A stretch of 64,000 bases of DNA from Gemmataceae bacterium (lineage in GTDB: Bacteria; Planctomycetota; Planctomycetia; Gemmatales; Gemmataceae): the NCBI GenBank assembly GCA_901538445.1, contig LR594584.1:3652055-3716054 (forward strand), given 5' to 3'. Numbering within the stretch: position 1 is the first letter of the stretch; every line of letters begins with the position of its first letter. Positions 18,186-27,700 of this stretch are shown piece by piece. The notes beneath the pieces were generated by a model. The model ran no database searches. It was not told the DNA's origin and saw only the letters and a program-made list of their open reading frames with translations. The position numbers and the translations under genes are program-made.

Positions 18186-18536
18186 ACTCTGGGTGCCCAC
18201 CAGCCCGTCCCGTGAGAATTGGGTGGACAGCGGTAGATAATGTGAATAATTCGTGTCATGCTGCTCTTGTGGTGCCGTTCTGCCCGGCACTATCACCCGC
18301 CCTGCCTTGCGCGAATTGAAGCCGCGATCGTGGACCTCTGCTCCCACCCCCCACGACGTTCCACGCCCGACCGCTGCCGGTCCGTGCTGTGGGTCCTCAT
18401 TCGGCGTACTACCTGGTTCGTACCGGGCTCCGCGCCGAACGGGTTCCGTTTGTGAAGAAAGTACCGCTGCCGTGCGCCCCACCCGGGGCGCAACTCGTCT
18501 TACCTTCAGGCACCTTTCGAGGGGTGGGCACAGTCG

Positions 18537-19217
18537 ATGAACGATTGGTTCCGTGAGGTCGGTCCGAACCGGCTGGAGGCGTCGCCGGAGCGGTTGCTCG
18601 AGTGCCTGGGAACGGCCGCGTTCTTCGGCGTGGTCGTGGCCGTGATCTACTACCTGACCCAGCGCCGCGGCCGGCTCGAGACTGCGTCGCTCGTCTCCAC
18701 CCTCGTGCTCCTGACGATCCTGCTCGCCATGGTCACGCTCGTGATCGGCCAGAACCTGGCCCGCGCGTTCGGCCTCGTCGGGGTGCTGTCGATCGTCCGG
18801 TTCCGCACGATCGTGGACGACACCCGCGACACGGCGTTCGTGATCTTCGCGGTCGTCACCGGGATGGCCATCGGGTCCGGGTTCATCACCCTCGCGTGGG
18901 CCAGCGCCCTCGTCGTCGGGGTCACCGCGTGGGGGCTCAGCGTGTGGAGCCGCGGGGGCGGCCGCGGGACCGCCTCGACCCTCGTCATCAAGATCAACGT
19001 GTGCCCCGACCCCGAGTCGGTGGTCACCCCGGCCCTGCTCAAGCACCTGGCCACCTACCGCGTCACCGAGGTCGGGACCGCCAAGCAGGGCGTCGCGCTG
19101 GAACTGACGTACTACGCCCGCCTCCGGCCCGAGGTCTCGCCCGTCGCGCTGATCCTCGAACTCAAGAAAATCGAGGGCGTCCAGGGCGTCGAGTGGAAGG
19201 ACCCGTCCGCGAACTGA
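18537..19217 (+). CDS. DUF4956 family membrane protein
   Basis: 226 residues. Four hydrophobic helices lie between residues 25 and 140, with the family's hallmark segment between helices (ARAFGLVGVLSIVRFRT, then DDTRDTAFVIFA). A soluble alpha/beta domain of about 80 residues ends the protein. DUF4956 genes are commonly found beside CotH-type kinases and VTC-like polyphosphate polymerases. Here a CotH gene starts 29 bases after the stop, so the pair is probably one transcript. The biochemical role is unknown; the membrane part may transport or anchor. An ATG at 18537 after a GGGTGGGC stretch is the only sensible start. Confidence 0.85.
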   Translation: MNDWFREVGPNRLEASPERLLECLGTAAFFGVVVAVIYYLTQRRGRLETASLVSTLVLLTILLAMVTLVIGQNLARAFGLVGVLSIVRFRTIVDDTRDTAFVIFAVVTGMAIGSGFITLAWASALVVGVTAWGLSVWSRGGGRGTASTLVIKINVCPDPESVVTPALLKHLATYRVTEVGTAKQGVALELTYYARLRPEVSPVALILELKKIEGVQGVEWKDPSAN

Positions 19218-19246
19218 CACTCCCAACCGTCCACGGGGTTTCGCAC

Positions 19247-20956
19247 ATGCACCGCTTCGTGATCGCGTCGTGCCTGTTCGCCGCGGCAGCCGCTGGGCTC
19301 CCGGCCCAGCCGGCCAAGCAAGCGCCGGACAAGCCGGGCGCGAAGGAGGTCGATGCCTTCTTCGCCGAGGGCAAGATCCCCACCGTGACCATCACGGTCG
19401 GGCAGAAGGAGGCCGACGCGCTCCGCCGCGAGCCGCGCAAGTACGTCAAGGCCACGCTCAAGGAGGGGGACAAGTCGTACACCGACGTCGCGATCCACCT
19501 CCGCGGTTCGGCCGGGAGCTTCCGCGGGTTCGACGACCGCCCCGGTATCACGCTGAACATGGACAAGTTCGTGGACGACCAGGCGTTCCACGGCCTGGAC
19601 AAGTTCCACCTCGCGAACTCGGCCCAGGACCCGAGTTACCTGTCGGAGTTGATCTGTGGCGAGATCTGCAAGGCGGTCGGCGTCCCCGCCGCTCGGATCA
19701 GCCACGCCGTCGTCACGCTCAACAACCGGAAGCTCGGGTTCTACTACCTCAAGGAAGGGTACGACAAGAACTTCCTCCGCCGGCACTTCAAGAACGCCAA
19801 CGGCAACTTCTACGACGGCGGGTTCCTCCGCGACATCGACCAGCCGCTCGACCTGATCTCGGGCAAGGGCGACGTCCCCGACCGCAAGGACTTGAAGGCG
19901 CTGCTCGACGCGTGCCGCGAGCCCGACGCGGCCAAGCGGTTCGCCGCGCTGGAGAAGGTACTCGACCTGCCCGAGTTCCTCAGCATGTGCGTCGTCGAGG
20001 TCATCACGGCCGACTGGGACGGGTACCCGATGAAGCCGAACAACTACCGCATCTACCACGACCCGGACCGGGACAAGATGGTGTTCATCCCGTCGGGCAT
20101 GGACCAGATGTTCGGCGACCTCAACTGGGGCCTGTTGCCCGGGTTCAACGCCATCGTCGCCCGGGCCGTCATCAGCACGCCCGAGGGCAAGAAGCGGTAC
20201 ATCGCCCGGTTCCGCGAGATCATGAAGGACCTGTACAAGCCCGAGGATCTGGTCAAGAAGCTCGACGAGGCCGAGAAGCGGATCCAGCCGGTCGTCGCAT
20301 CGGTCGATGCGAACCAAGGCCGCGACCTGAAGAACCACGTGAACCGCCTCCGCCACGCGCTCCGCGAGCGGGCGAAGATCTTGAACACGATGCTCGCCAA
20401 CTACGAGGATTCGACGGGCAAGCCGCTCGACGGCGAGGGCTTCATCCGGCACTGGCTGGTTCTCACCCCGGTGCCGCACCCGCCGGGGGCCGACTCGAAC
20501 AAGGCCGTGGACACCGCACTCATCCCCAACGAGGGCAAGGTTGAGCCCAAGGAGGGCGAGAAGGTGAAGGTTGCCGACAAGGAACTCGCCTGGAAGAAGG
20601 TCGAGAGCGACGACTGGTTCATCGACTTCCCGATGGTCAACGGCGGGGCCGACAACGCGACCGCGTACTGCGTGTCGTACGTCGTGGCCCCGGCCGAGAT
20701 CAAGGACGTGATGGTCCGCATCGGGAGCGACGACGGTGCTAAAGTGTGGCTGAACGGGAAGGAACTCGGGAAGGTGCTCGAGTCGCGGGCCCACGGCAAG
20801 GACCAGAACGTCTACGGCGGGGTCACCCTGAACAAGGGCACCAACCTCATCGTGTTCAAGGTGTGTAACGGCAGCGGCCAGTGGGCCGGGGCGCTGCGAC
20901 TCACCGACAAGAACGGCGCGCCGCTCAAGGGCATCAAGCCGCAACTGACGAAGTGA
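19247..20956 (+). CDS. Exported CotH-family protein (protein-kinase-like fold)
   Basis: 569 residues from the ATG at 19247 with a signal peptide (MHRFVIASCLFAAAAAGLPA). The CotH domain covers about residues 60-400. It starts with VAIHLRGSAGSFRGFDDRP (the substrate-binding G-rich strand), then has HGLDKFHLANSAQDPSYL, the helix with LSELICGEICKAVGVPAAR, FYYLKEGYDKNFLRRHF, and the metal/catalytic region NNYRIYHD and GMDQMFGD. The C-terminal 150 residues form a beta-sandwich (GADNATAYCVSY..., VRIGSDDGAKVWLNGKELG) that looks carbohydrate-binding. Bacillus CotH phosphorylates coat proteins; whether this exported homologue is an active kinase is unknown. It forms a pair with the DUF4956 gene. Confidence 0.87.
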   Translation: MHRFVIASCLFAAAAAGLPAQPAKQAPDKPGAKEVDAFFAEGKIPTVTITVGQKEADALRREPRKYVKATLKEGDKSYTDVAIHLRGSAGSFRGFDDRPGITLNMDKFVDDQAFHGLDKFHLANSAQDPSYLSELICGEICKAVGVPAARISHAVVTLNNRKLGFYYLKEGYDKNFLRRHFKNANGNFYDGGFLRDIDQPLDLISGKGDVPDRKDLKALLDACREPDAAKRFAALEKVLDLPEFLSMCVVEVITADWDGYPMKPNNYRIYHDPDRDKMVFIPSGMDQMFGDLNWGLLPGFNAIVARAVISTPEGKKRYIARFREIMKDLYKPEDLVKKLDEAEKRIQPVVASVDANQGRDLKNHVNRLRHALRERAKILNTMLANYEDSTGKPLDGEGFIRHWLVLTPVPHPPGADSNKAVDTALIPNEGKVEPKEGEKVKVADKELAWKKVESDDWFIDFPMVNGGADNATAYCVSYVVAPAEIKDVMVRIGSDDGAKVWLNGKELGKVLESRAHGKDQNVYGGVTLNKGTNLIVFKVCNGSGQWAGALRLTDKNGAPLKGIKPQLTK

Positions 20957-20968
20957 AGCGTCGTGGTT

Positions 20969-21040
20969 GTCGAGCCACGGGGCTTGCCCCCGTGGTCTTT
21001 GTGCGGTTCAGCACTTCGGGGACAAGACCCGTGGCTCGAC
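20969..21040. terminator. Bidirectional terminator region between the CotH gene and dapA
   Basis: An 8-bp stem (CCACGGGG 20975-20982 with CCCCGTGG 20988-20995) is followed by TCTTT on the plus strand, just after the CotH stop. In addition GTCGAGCCACGGG (20969-20981) pairs with CCCGTGGCTCGAC (21028-21040), so a larger alternative fold exists. It sits between two converging genes. Confidence 0.6.
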
Positions 21041-21049
21041 AAGAAGTGA

Positions 21050-21943
21050 TCACAGCAGGCCGTAGTTCACGAGCGTCTGTCGGACGCGAGCCTCCCCGGC
21101 CGCATCGAGCGGGCACATCGGCAGCCGCATCTCGCCTGTACCGCGGCCGAGCAACTTCATCGCCGCCTTGAGCGGGATCGGGTTCGTCGAGACGCTCAGC
21201 ATGTCGCGGCACAGCGGGAACAGCTTGCGGTGCCAGGTCTGCGCCTCTTCGATCTTCCCGGCCGCGAACGCCCGCACCAGCGCCATCATGTCGCGCGGCA
21301 CGATGTTCCCGACGACCGACACCACGCCCTTCCCGCCCACGCTCATGAGCGGCAGCGTCAGGCTGTCGTCGCCGCTGAGGATCGTGAGGTCCGAGAGCGC
21401 GATGGTCTGGCTCGCCTGGTCGAGCGACCCGGTCGCCTCCTTCACCGCGACGACCGTCGGGTTCTTCTCGGCGATCTTCGCGAGCGTCTCGGGGGTGATG
21501 TTCGACCCGGTCCGGCCGGGGATGTTGTACACGACGACCGGCAGGTCCGTGGCCCCTGCGACCGCCGAGAAGTGGCGGTAGTACCCCTCCTGCGACGGCT
21601 TGTTGTAGTACGGCCCGACCTGGAGCGTGCCGTTCGCGCCGGCCTTCTTGGCCGCCTTCGTCATACGGATCGCTTCGGACGTGCTGTTCGACCCGGTGCC
21701 GGCCATGATCTTCGTGCGGCCGCGGGCCTTCTCGCACACGAACGCCACGACCCGCTCGTTCTCGTCGTGGGTGAGCGTGGGAGACTCGCCGGTGGTGCCG
21801 CACGGGGCGAGCGCGTCGGTGCCCTGCTCGCAGTGCCACTCCACGAGTTGCCCGAGGTCGTCCCAGTCCACCTCGCCGTTGCGGAACGGGGTGACGATTG
21901 CGACGGTGACGCCTGCGAACAACTCGCCTCTTGTGGTGGCCAT
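21050..21943 (-). CDS. dapA: 4-hydroxy-tetrahydrodipicolinate synthase
   Basis: 297 residues, the normal length. It condenses pyruvate with aspartate semialdehyde, the first step of the lysine/diaminopimelate branch. The TIM-barrel motifs are present: [29 protein letters not shown] (phosphate and pyruvate binding), [10 protein letters not shown] with the active-site Tyr, and the Schiff-base Lys in VVAVKEATG. The [11 protein letters not shown] segment is near the end. Two in-frame starts further upstream exist (21955 and 22021); the ATG at 21943 begins [11 protein letters not shown], closest to the family. The lysine pathway neighbours are absent. A hypothetical gene lies 74 bases upstream on the same strand. 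Confidence 0.92.
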   Translation of the reverse strand: MATTRGELFAGVTVAIVTPFRNGEVDWDDLGQLVEWHCEQGTDALAPCGTTGESPTLTHDENERVVAFVCEKARGRTKIMAGTGSNSTSEAIRMTKAAKKAGANGTLQVGPYYNKPSQEGYYRHFSAVAGATDLPVVVYNIPGRTGSNITPETLAKIAEKNPTVVAVKEATGSLDQASQTIALSDLTILSGDDSLTLPLMSVGGKGVVSVVGNIVPRDMMALVRAFAAGKIEEAQTWHRKLFPLCRDMLSVSTNPIPLKAAMKLLGRGTGEMRLPMCPLDAAGEARVRQTLVNYGLL

Positions 21944-22017
21944 AGCTCGACTCATCTCGGGACAGGGATTCAGGCAGGGTACGGACGCCCCAGCCGAATG
22001 CAAGGTGCGCGAGACGG

Positions 22018-22368
22018 TCACGGCTCCAGGTCGCCGTCGGTGCGGGGGCGGCTGGTGGGGGTGGCGACGGGCTCGCGGTTGGTCCGCACGACCGGTGTGG
22101 AGGGGAGTTCGGCCGGCAGCACGGCCGGGGCGAGGTGCGGCTCCGGAGTCGGGGTCGGCTTCGCCTCGGCGAGCAGGTTCACCACGGGGCGGTCGGGCGG
22201 AGTCGGTGCAACAGCCTTCTCGGTGGGCGGGGGTGCGACCGCTTTTTGAGCCGGTGCCGGCACGTTCGCGGCCGTCGGCGCTTGCGGCAGCGGCTTCGCG
22301 GACATCACCGCCACGAACACCACCCCCACCACCCCGACCAGCAGACCCAGCTTCGCGTCGTTCGGCAT
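22018..22368 (-). CDS. Hypothetical membrane-anchored proline-rich protein (116 aa)
   Basis: No family recognised. From the ATG at 22368 one N-terminal hydrophobic helix ([18 protein letters not shown]) is followed by about 90 Pro/Ala/Lys/Thr-rich, low-complexity residues, a likely periplasmic spacer. [17 protein letters not shown] shows a small internal repeat. Such proteins in planctomycetes often carry a LysM or similar module, but none is seen here. It lies upstream of dapA on the same strand and may share its transcript. Confidence 0.6.
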   Translation of the reverse strand: MPNDAKLGLLVGVVGVVFVAVMSAKPLPQAPTAANVPAPAQKAVAPPPTEKAVAPTPPDRPVVNLLAEAKPTPTPEPHLAPAVLPAELPSTPVVRTNREPVATPTSRPRTDGDLEP

Positions 22369-22564
22369 CGGCACGCCCCCCTTACCAGACACCTCCACTA
22401 TTCCCGAGAAACCCGCCGCCCGTCGGTTGACATCAACCCGGTTGGCGGAAAACACTCGGCCAACCGGTTGAGTTCGTCGGAGAATAGTTCCTCCCGGTCG
22501 GACCGGTTCACTCCACACAACCGCCCCGCCGCGAACAGCCGGCACACTCGTCAACGAGGCTCCC

Positions 22565-23953
22565 ATGGGATTCGCGGGGTTCGCCGCACTCGCGGTCATC
22601 GCGCTCGCCGTGCTGATGGTCGTGAAGGGCTGGGACGTGCGGCTCGTGCTGCTCGTCTCGGCCATCCTCATTGCCGTGGGTGCCGGTATCGCCGCCCCGC
22701 CGGGCGGCCACCACCGCCCGCTGGCGGCCGTGCTTCGGACGTTCCTCGCGACGTTCTCGAACGAGAAGTTCGTGGTGCCGATCTGCTCGGCGATGGGGTT
22801 CGCCTACGTCCTGCGGCACACCGGGTGCGAGCGGCACCTCGTGCTGCTCCTCGTGAAGCCGCTGCGGTACGTCCGGTGGATGCTGGTGCCCGGAGTGCTC
22901 CTCGTCGGGTTCTTCGTGAACATCCCGGTCATCAGCCAGACGAGCACCGCCGTGTGCATCGGGCCGGTGATCGTACCGCTCATGCGGGCCGCCAACTACT
23001 CGATGCCGACCATCGGCGCGTGCCTGCTGCTCGGTTCCTCGGTCGGTGGCGAGTTACTGAACCCCGGTGCGCCGGAACTGCTGACGGTGTTCACCGCGAC
23101 CGGGGTCTCGACCACCGAGCAGACGCACAAGTACATCCCGAAGCCGCTCGCGGTTCAGTTCGCCGTGTCGATGCTCGTGTTCTGGGCGATGAGCGTGTGG
23201 TGGGAGCGGAAGGCCGCGGCCACCCCGACCCCTTCCCTTCCCGGTGACGCACCCGTGCCGGCGGCGGGCGCGCGGGAGCCGATCAACGTGCTGAAGGCGC
23301 TGGTGCCGCTCGTGCCGCTGATCCTGCTCTTCGCCACGGGGATGCCCGAGAAGTACCGGCTGCTCAAGATCCCGGACGAGTGGGTGATCGGCCCCAAGGA
23401 CGACATCAAGTCGTACAGTTCGCGGCTCATCGGGCTGGCGATGCTCGTCGGCGTGCTCGTCGCCGCCGCGGTCACGCCGAACAGGGCCCGCGACTGCGTG
23501 AAGCAGTTCTTCGACGGGGCCGGGTACGGGTTCGCGAACGTGGTCAGCCTGATCGTGATCGCGACGTGCTTCGGCACGGCGATCGAGTCGGCCGGGCTCG
23601 CGAACGCGCTGGGCGACGTGATCGAGCACACCCCGAACCTGATGCAACCGCTCGCGGCGTTCGTGCCGATGCTGTTCGCGGCGATCAGCGGGTCGGGGAT
23701 GGCCAGCACGCAGAGCCTGTACGGCTTCTTCCACCTCCCCGCCCTCGCGCTCGACGTCAACCCCGTGGACGTGGGGGCGCTCGTGTCGATCGGCAGTGCC
23801 GCCGGCCGCACCATGTCGCCGGTCGCGGCCGTGACCCTGATGTGCGCCACCCTCACCGGCACCAACCCGTTCACGCTCGCGAAGCGGGTCGCGGTGCCGC
23901 TGATCGCCGGGTTGGTGGTACTTGTGCTCCTGCGGATGGCTGCTATCGTGTGA
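22565..23953 (+). CDS. dcuC: C4-dicarboxylate transporter, DcuC family
   Basis: 462 residues and about 12 hydrophobic segments. DcuC-type carriers exchange or export fumarate and succinate across the inner membrane. Features matching the family are the early VVKGWDVRLVLLVSAIL, the conserved SNEKFVVPICSAMGFAYVLRHTGC region, the NIPVISQTSTAVCIGPVIVP re-entrant loop, LLLGSSVGGELLNPGAPEL, and the mirrored second half with FVPMLFAAISGSGMASTQSL and GSAAGRTMSPVAAVT. A His/Gly-poor cytoplasmic loop around residues 215-235 separates the halves. It has its own upstream region and no partner genes. Confidence 0.85.
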   Translation: MGFAGFAALAVIALAVLMVVKGWDVRLVLLVSAILIAVGAGIAAPPGGHHRPLAAVLRTFLATFSNEKFVVPICSAMGFAYVLRHTGCERHLVLLLVKPLRYVRWMLVPGVLLVGFFVNIPVISQTSTAVCIGPVIVPLMRAANYSMPTIGACLLLGSSVGGELLNPGAPELLTVFTATGVSTTEQTHKYIPKPLAVQFAVSMLVFWAMSVWWERKAAATPTPSLPGDAPVPAAGAREPINVLKALVPLVPLILLFATGMPEKYRLLKIPDEWVIGPKDDIKSYSSRLIGLAMLVGVLVAAAVTPNRARDCVKQFFDGAGYGFANVVSLIVIATCFGTAIESAGLANALGDVIEHTPNLMQPLAAFVPMLFAAISGSGMASTQSLYGFFHLPALALDVNPVDVGALVSIGSAAGRTMSPVAAVTLMCATLTGTNPFTLAKRVAVPLIAGLVVLVLLRMAAIV

Positions 23954-24014
23954 AGGGGGGGACGGAGTGGCGGCCGGGTGAGAAAATGGTTCTGGCGAGA
24001 TGGGGGGGTGGGGT

Positions 24015-24114
24015 CTCCAGAACCAACGAAAACTCTCCAGAAACAGCCGAAACTCTCCAGAACCAACGGAAACTCTCCAGAACCAACGCCAACTCCTCAG
24101 AACCAAGTGCCCCG
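24015..24114. repeat. 20-bp tandem repeat (minisatellite) between dcuC and acpS
   Basis: Four near-identical 20-base units begin at 24015, 24035, 24055 and 24075, consensus CTCCAGAACCAACGGAAACT, and a fifth decayed unit runs from 24095. GGTTCTGG at 23986-23993 is the reverse complement of the CCAGAACC core, so the array can fold back. It lies in the 199-base gap between converging genes. Confidence 0.85.
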
Positions 24115-24152
24115 CGCCTCAGAACCATGTTCCCGCAAGGCAGTTCACCACG

Positions 24153-24575
24153 TTAGTCGTCGATCGCCGTGTCCTCGGCGGGCGTGTGGTGCGAGACCCG
24201 CACCGCGATGCCGGTCGCGGTGGCGAAGTCGCGGCAGAACGCGGTCGTGAGCATGATCTGCGTCACCCCGCGAGCCGCCATGAGTTCCGCCGTCGGGCCG
24301 CTCACAACAACGTGCGGCGCGCCGGCCGCCTCGCACAGCACCTCGACGTCGGTCCAGTTCGTGCCGCGCTTCCAGGTCGTTCCGAGCGCCCGAAACACCG
24401 CCTCCTTCGCGGCCCACAGCGCCGTGAACTGCTCCGTGGTGCGGGCCTTCCCGTTGCAGAACCGCACCTCGCGGTCGGTGTACACCTGCTTGAGGAACGT
24501 CTCGCCGTGCTGGTCGATGAGCTTCCGCACCCGGGCGCAGTCCATCACCTGACTTCCGAGTCCGACGATCTCCAT
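24153..24575 (-). CDS. acpS: Holo-[acyl-carrier-protein] synthase
   Basis: 140 residues; it transfers 4'-phosphopantetheine from CoA to acyl carrier protein. Recognisable parts are the N-terminal strand GLGSQVMDCARVRKLIDQHG, VYTDREVRFC and the catalytic helix WAAKEAVFRALGT with its metal-binding Glu. In E. coli the first strand reads GLGTDIVEIARI and its Asp holds magnesium; here the aligned residue is Gln (SQV). The core otherwise looks intact, so the protein is probably active with a modified metal site. It could also serve the carrier domains of the NRPS genes at 37-43 kb, since no Sfp-type enzyme is in view. Its start at 24575 faces the helicase gene. Confidence 0.88.
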   Translation of the reverse strand: MEIVGLGSQVMDCARVRKLIDQHGETFLKQVYTDREVRFCNGKARTTEQFTALWAAKEAVFRALGTTWKRGTNWTDVEVLCEAAGAPHVVVSGPTAELMAARGVTQIMLTTAFCRDFATATGIAVRVSHHTPAEDTAIDD

Positions 24576-24703
24576 GTGCCGCCTTCGGGGGGACGGTCGC
24601 CGCGGGCCACTGGTCTGGGTGGGGCGGGGGCCGCAGGGTACAATTCTCTACCTGCTCATACCTACGCGCCGCGGTTGCGGATTATAGATCGGAAGGATTC
24701 GAC

Positions 24704-27700
24704 ATGCATCAGCCCCTTGCCCGCGACCTCCTGGCCGACCTGACCGACGACCAGCGGGCCGCCGTGATGCACGGCGAGGGGCCGCTGCTCATCCTCGCCG
24801 GGGCCGGGAGCGGCAAGACCCGCGTCATCACCCGCCGCGTCGCGTACCTGCTCTCGCAGGGCATCCGCCCGAGCAACATCCTCGCGATCACCTTCACCAA
24901 CAAGGCCGCGGGCGAGATGCGGAGCCGCGTCGAGCAACTCGTGCCGGGCAACCGCGTCCTCGTCAGCACGTTCCACGCGCTCGGCGCGCGGCTCCTGCGG
25001 CAGTACGGCGAGCGGCTCGGGTTCGACCGCAACTTCACCATCTACGACATGGACGACCGCAACAAGGTCGTGAAGGCGGCGCTGGAGGCGACCGGCATCG
25101 ACAACGTGAAGTTCAGCCCGGAGCGGATCGGCGGCGCGATCAGCAAGGCGAAGAACGCCCTCGTCACCCCGCCCGAGTTCGAGAAGACCGCGACCGACTT
25201 CTTCGCCCAGACCGTCGCCAAGGTGTACCGCGGGTACGAGAAGCGGCTCCGGGCCGCGAACGCGATGGACTTCGACGACCTGCTGTACCTCCCCGCGATG
25301 GCGCTCAAGCACAACGAGGAGCTGCGGGCCGAACTCGACGCCCGGTTCCGGTACGTCCTCATCGACGAGTACCAGGACACCAACTCGGCCCAGTACCAGG
25401 TCGCCAAGCGGCTCGCCATCGACCACCCGAACCTGTGCGTCGTGGGAGATCCCGACCAGTGCCTGCTGCCCGGCACGCTCGTGGACACCCCCTCGGGACC
25501 GAAGCCGATTGAGCAGATCCGTGACGGCGATGAAGTGCTGTCGGGGATCGGATGGGGCAAGGTCGCACCGATGCCGGTGGACAAGGTGATGTTAAACCCG
25601 CACCGCGGGAAGATCATCCGCATTCAGGTCGAGGGCGGCGTCACGCTCCGCGCGACGCCCAACCACATCTGCTTCGGGCGTCTCCGGCCCGACCCCGACC
25701 GGCACCACGTGTACCTCATGTGGAAGCGCGGCATGGGGTACCGCCTGGGCACGACGCGCGGCGTGCGGACGAGCAAGAGCGGCCCGTTGATGTCCGGGCT
25801 CCAGGTCCGGACGAATCAGGAGGTCGCGGACGCGATGTGGGTCGTGAGGACGTGCGGCACCTCGTCCGAGGCCCGGTACTTCGAGCAACTCTACTCGGTG
25901 AAGTACGGCATCCCGACGATGGTGTTCTTCGTTCGCGGTCGGGGGATGGGAATCAGCCAGGACTTGATCGACCAGTTGTTCCGAGAAGTGGACACGGAAG
26001 CCGGGGCGACGCGCTTGATGGCCGATCTGCTTCTGGACCGCCGCTACCCGCACCACCGCCCCGGGGCCGTGACTCGGGGAGAAATCGCGCGCAGGTTCAT
26101 CCAGTTCACGGTATTCGGAGACCCACGGCCCAAGCAAGAGGCCCAGCGCCGCTGGCACGAACATCGGGTGCAACTCATCACGTCCGGTGTCGAGCTGCGG
26201 GAGAAGGCTCGCTCCGCCGCGCTGCCCGTGCGCAACGGGAACAAGGGAACGTGGCGGATCGAGACTTCTCGCAAGGGCTACGACGACGCCCTTGCACTCG
26301 CCGATTCAATCAACCAAGTCGATGAGTTCGAGACGGTCTCCCGCGCCCGGCTCACCGAGGGCAAGGCGTTCCCGTTCATGCCGGCGAGTCACTTGCAACC
26401 GGGCATGGTCGTGCCGGTCCGAATCGAAGGCCGGATCGAGGAACGGGTGGTTGAGTCCGTGACGTGGGAAGAGTACGACGGGTTGGTCTACGATCTGTCC
26501 GTACCCAACACTCGGAACTTCATCGCAAATGGGCTGGTCGTCCACAACTCGATTTACAAGTGGCGCGGCTCGGACATCAAGAACATCTTGGACTTTGAAC
26601 GTGACTTCCCGGCGGCGCGGGTGATCACGCTGAACAAGAACTACCGCAGCACGAAGACGATCCTGCACGCGGCCAGCACGGTCATCGACCACAACAAGCA
26701 GCGCAAGAAGAAGTCGCTCGTCACCGACAACCCGCAGGGCGAGCCGGTGCGTGTCGTCACCTACGACAACGGGCTCGACGAGGCCGAGGGAGTCGTGGTG
26801 CGGATCAAGGAGGCGGTGACCGCGGGCCGGTTCAAGTTCCGCGACCACGCCATCTTCCTGCGGATCAACGCCCTCACCCGGACCCTCGAAAGCGCGTTCG
26901 TCAAGCACGGCGTCCCGTTCCAGATCGTGAAGGGGCTCGCGTTCTTCGACCGCAAGGAAAACAAGGACGTCCTCGCGTACCTGCGGTTGCTCGCCAACCC
27001 GGCCGACACGGTCAGCTTCCTGCGGGTCGTCAACGAGCCCCCGCGGGGCATCGGCAAGGTGTCGCTCGACAAGCTCCAGTCGGTCGCCGCCGACCGCGAG
27101 ATGACGCTCATGGACGCCGCCGCCCAGGTCGCGAAGCTCACCGACATCAAGGGCAAGGCCGCGACTGGGCTCCGCGACTTCCACAAGCTCATCACCGAGT
27201 TGCGGGCGCGGCTCGACCTCCCGCCGCAAGACCTCGTGCGGCTGGTTCTCGAAAAGTCGGGCTACTCCGCGTCGCTCCGCGAGTCCGGCGAGGAAGAGGA
27301 CGCGGAGCGCTTGGCTAACATTGAGGATGTCGTGACCGCCGCCAAGCAGTTCCACGACCAGAACCCCGAGAGCACCATCGTCGACTTCCTCGAACAGATC
27401 ACCCTCGCGTCCGACACGGACGGCTGGGACGAGCAGGCCGACCACGTCTCGGTCATGACGCTGCACGCCTCGAAGGGGCTGGAGTTCCCGGTGGTGTACG
27501 TGATGGCGGTGGAAGAGGGGTTGCTCCCGCACGAGCGGAGCATGGGCCGCGAGGACGAGATTGAAGAGGAGCGGCGGCTGTGCTTCGTGGGCATGACGCG
27601 GGCGATGAAGGAGCTGTACCTCACGCACGCCCGGCTCCGCGAGTTCCGCGGGCAGATGAACTACGCAATCGAGAGCAGCTTCCTCCGCGAGTTGCCGCGG

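Noticed and set aside
18219-18241. TTGGGT and GATAAT as a promoter for DUF4956
   Set aside because: The spacing is only 11 bases and the start codon is 295 bases away.
18253-18540. A 95-residue frame between the structured element and DUF4956
   Set aside because: Codon use is not like the neighbours and the product is Cys/Arg/Pro-rich noise.
22018-22671. Longer form of the proline-rich protein starting at 22671
   Set aside because: The added residues are antisense-like and unconserved. The ATG at 22368 starts directly at a hydrophobic helix.
24015-24114. A CRISPR array
   Set aside because: Units are contiguous 20-bp copies with no spacers, and no cas gene is near.
24638-24643. TACAAT as -10 of the helicase gene
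   Set aside because: No acceptable -35 at 16-18 bases could be found.
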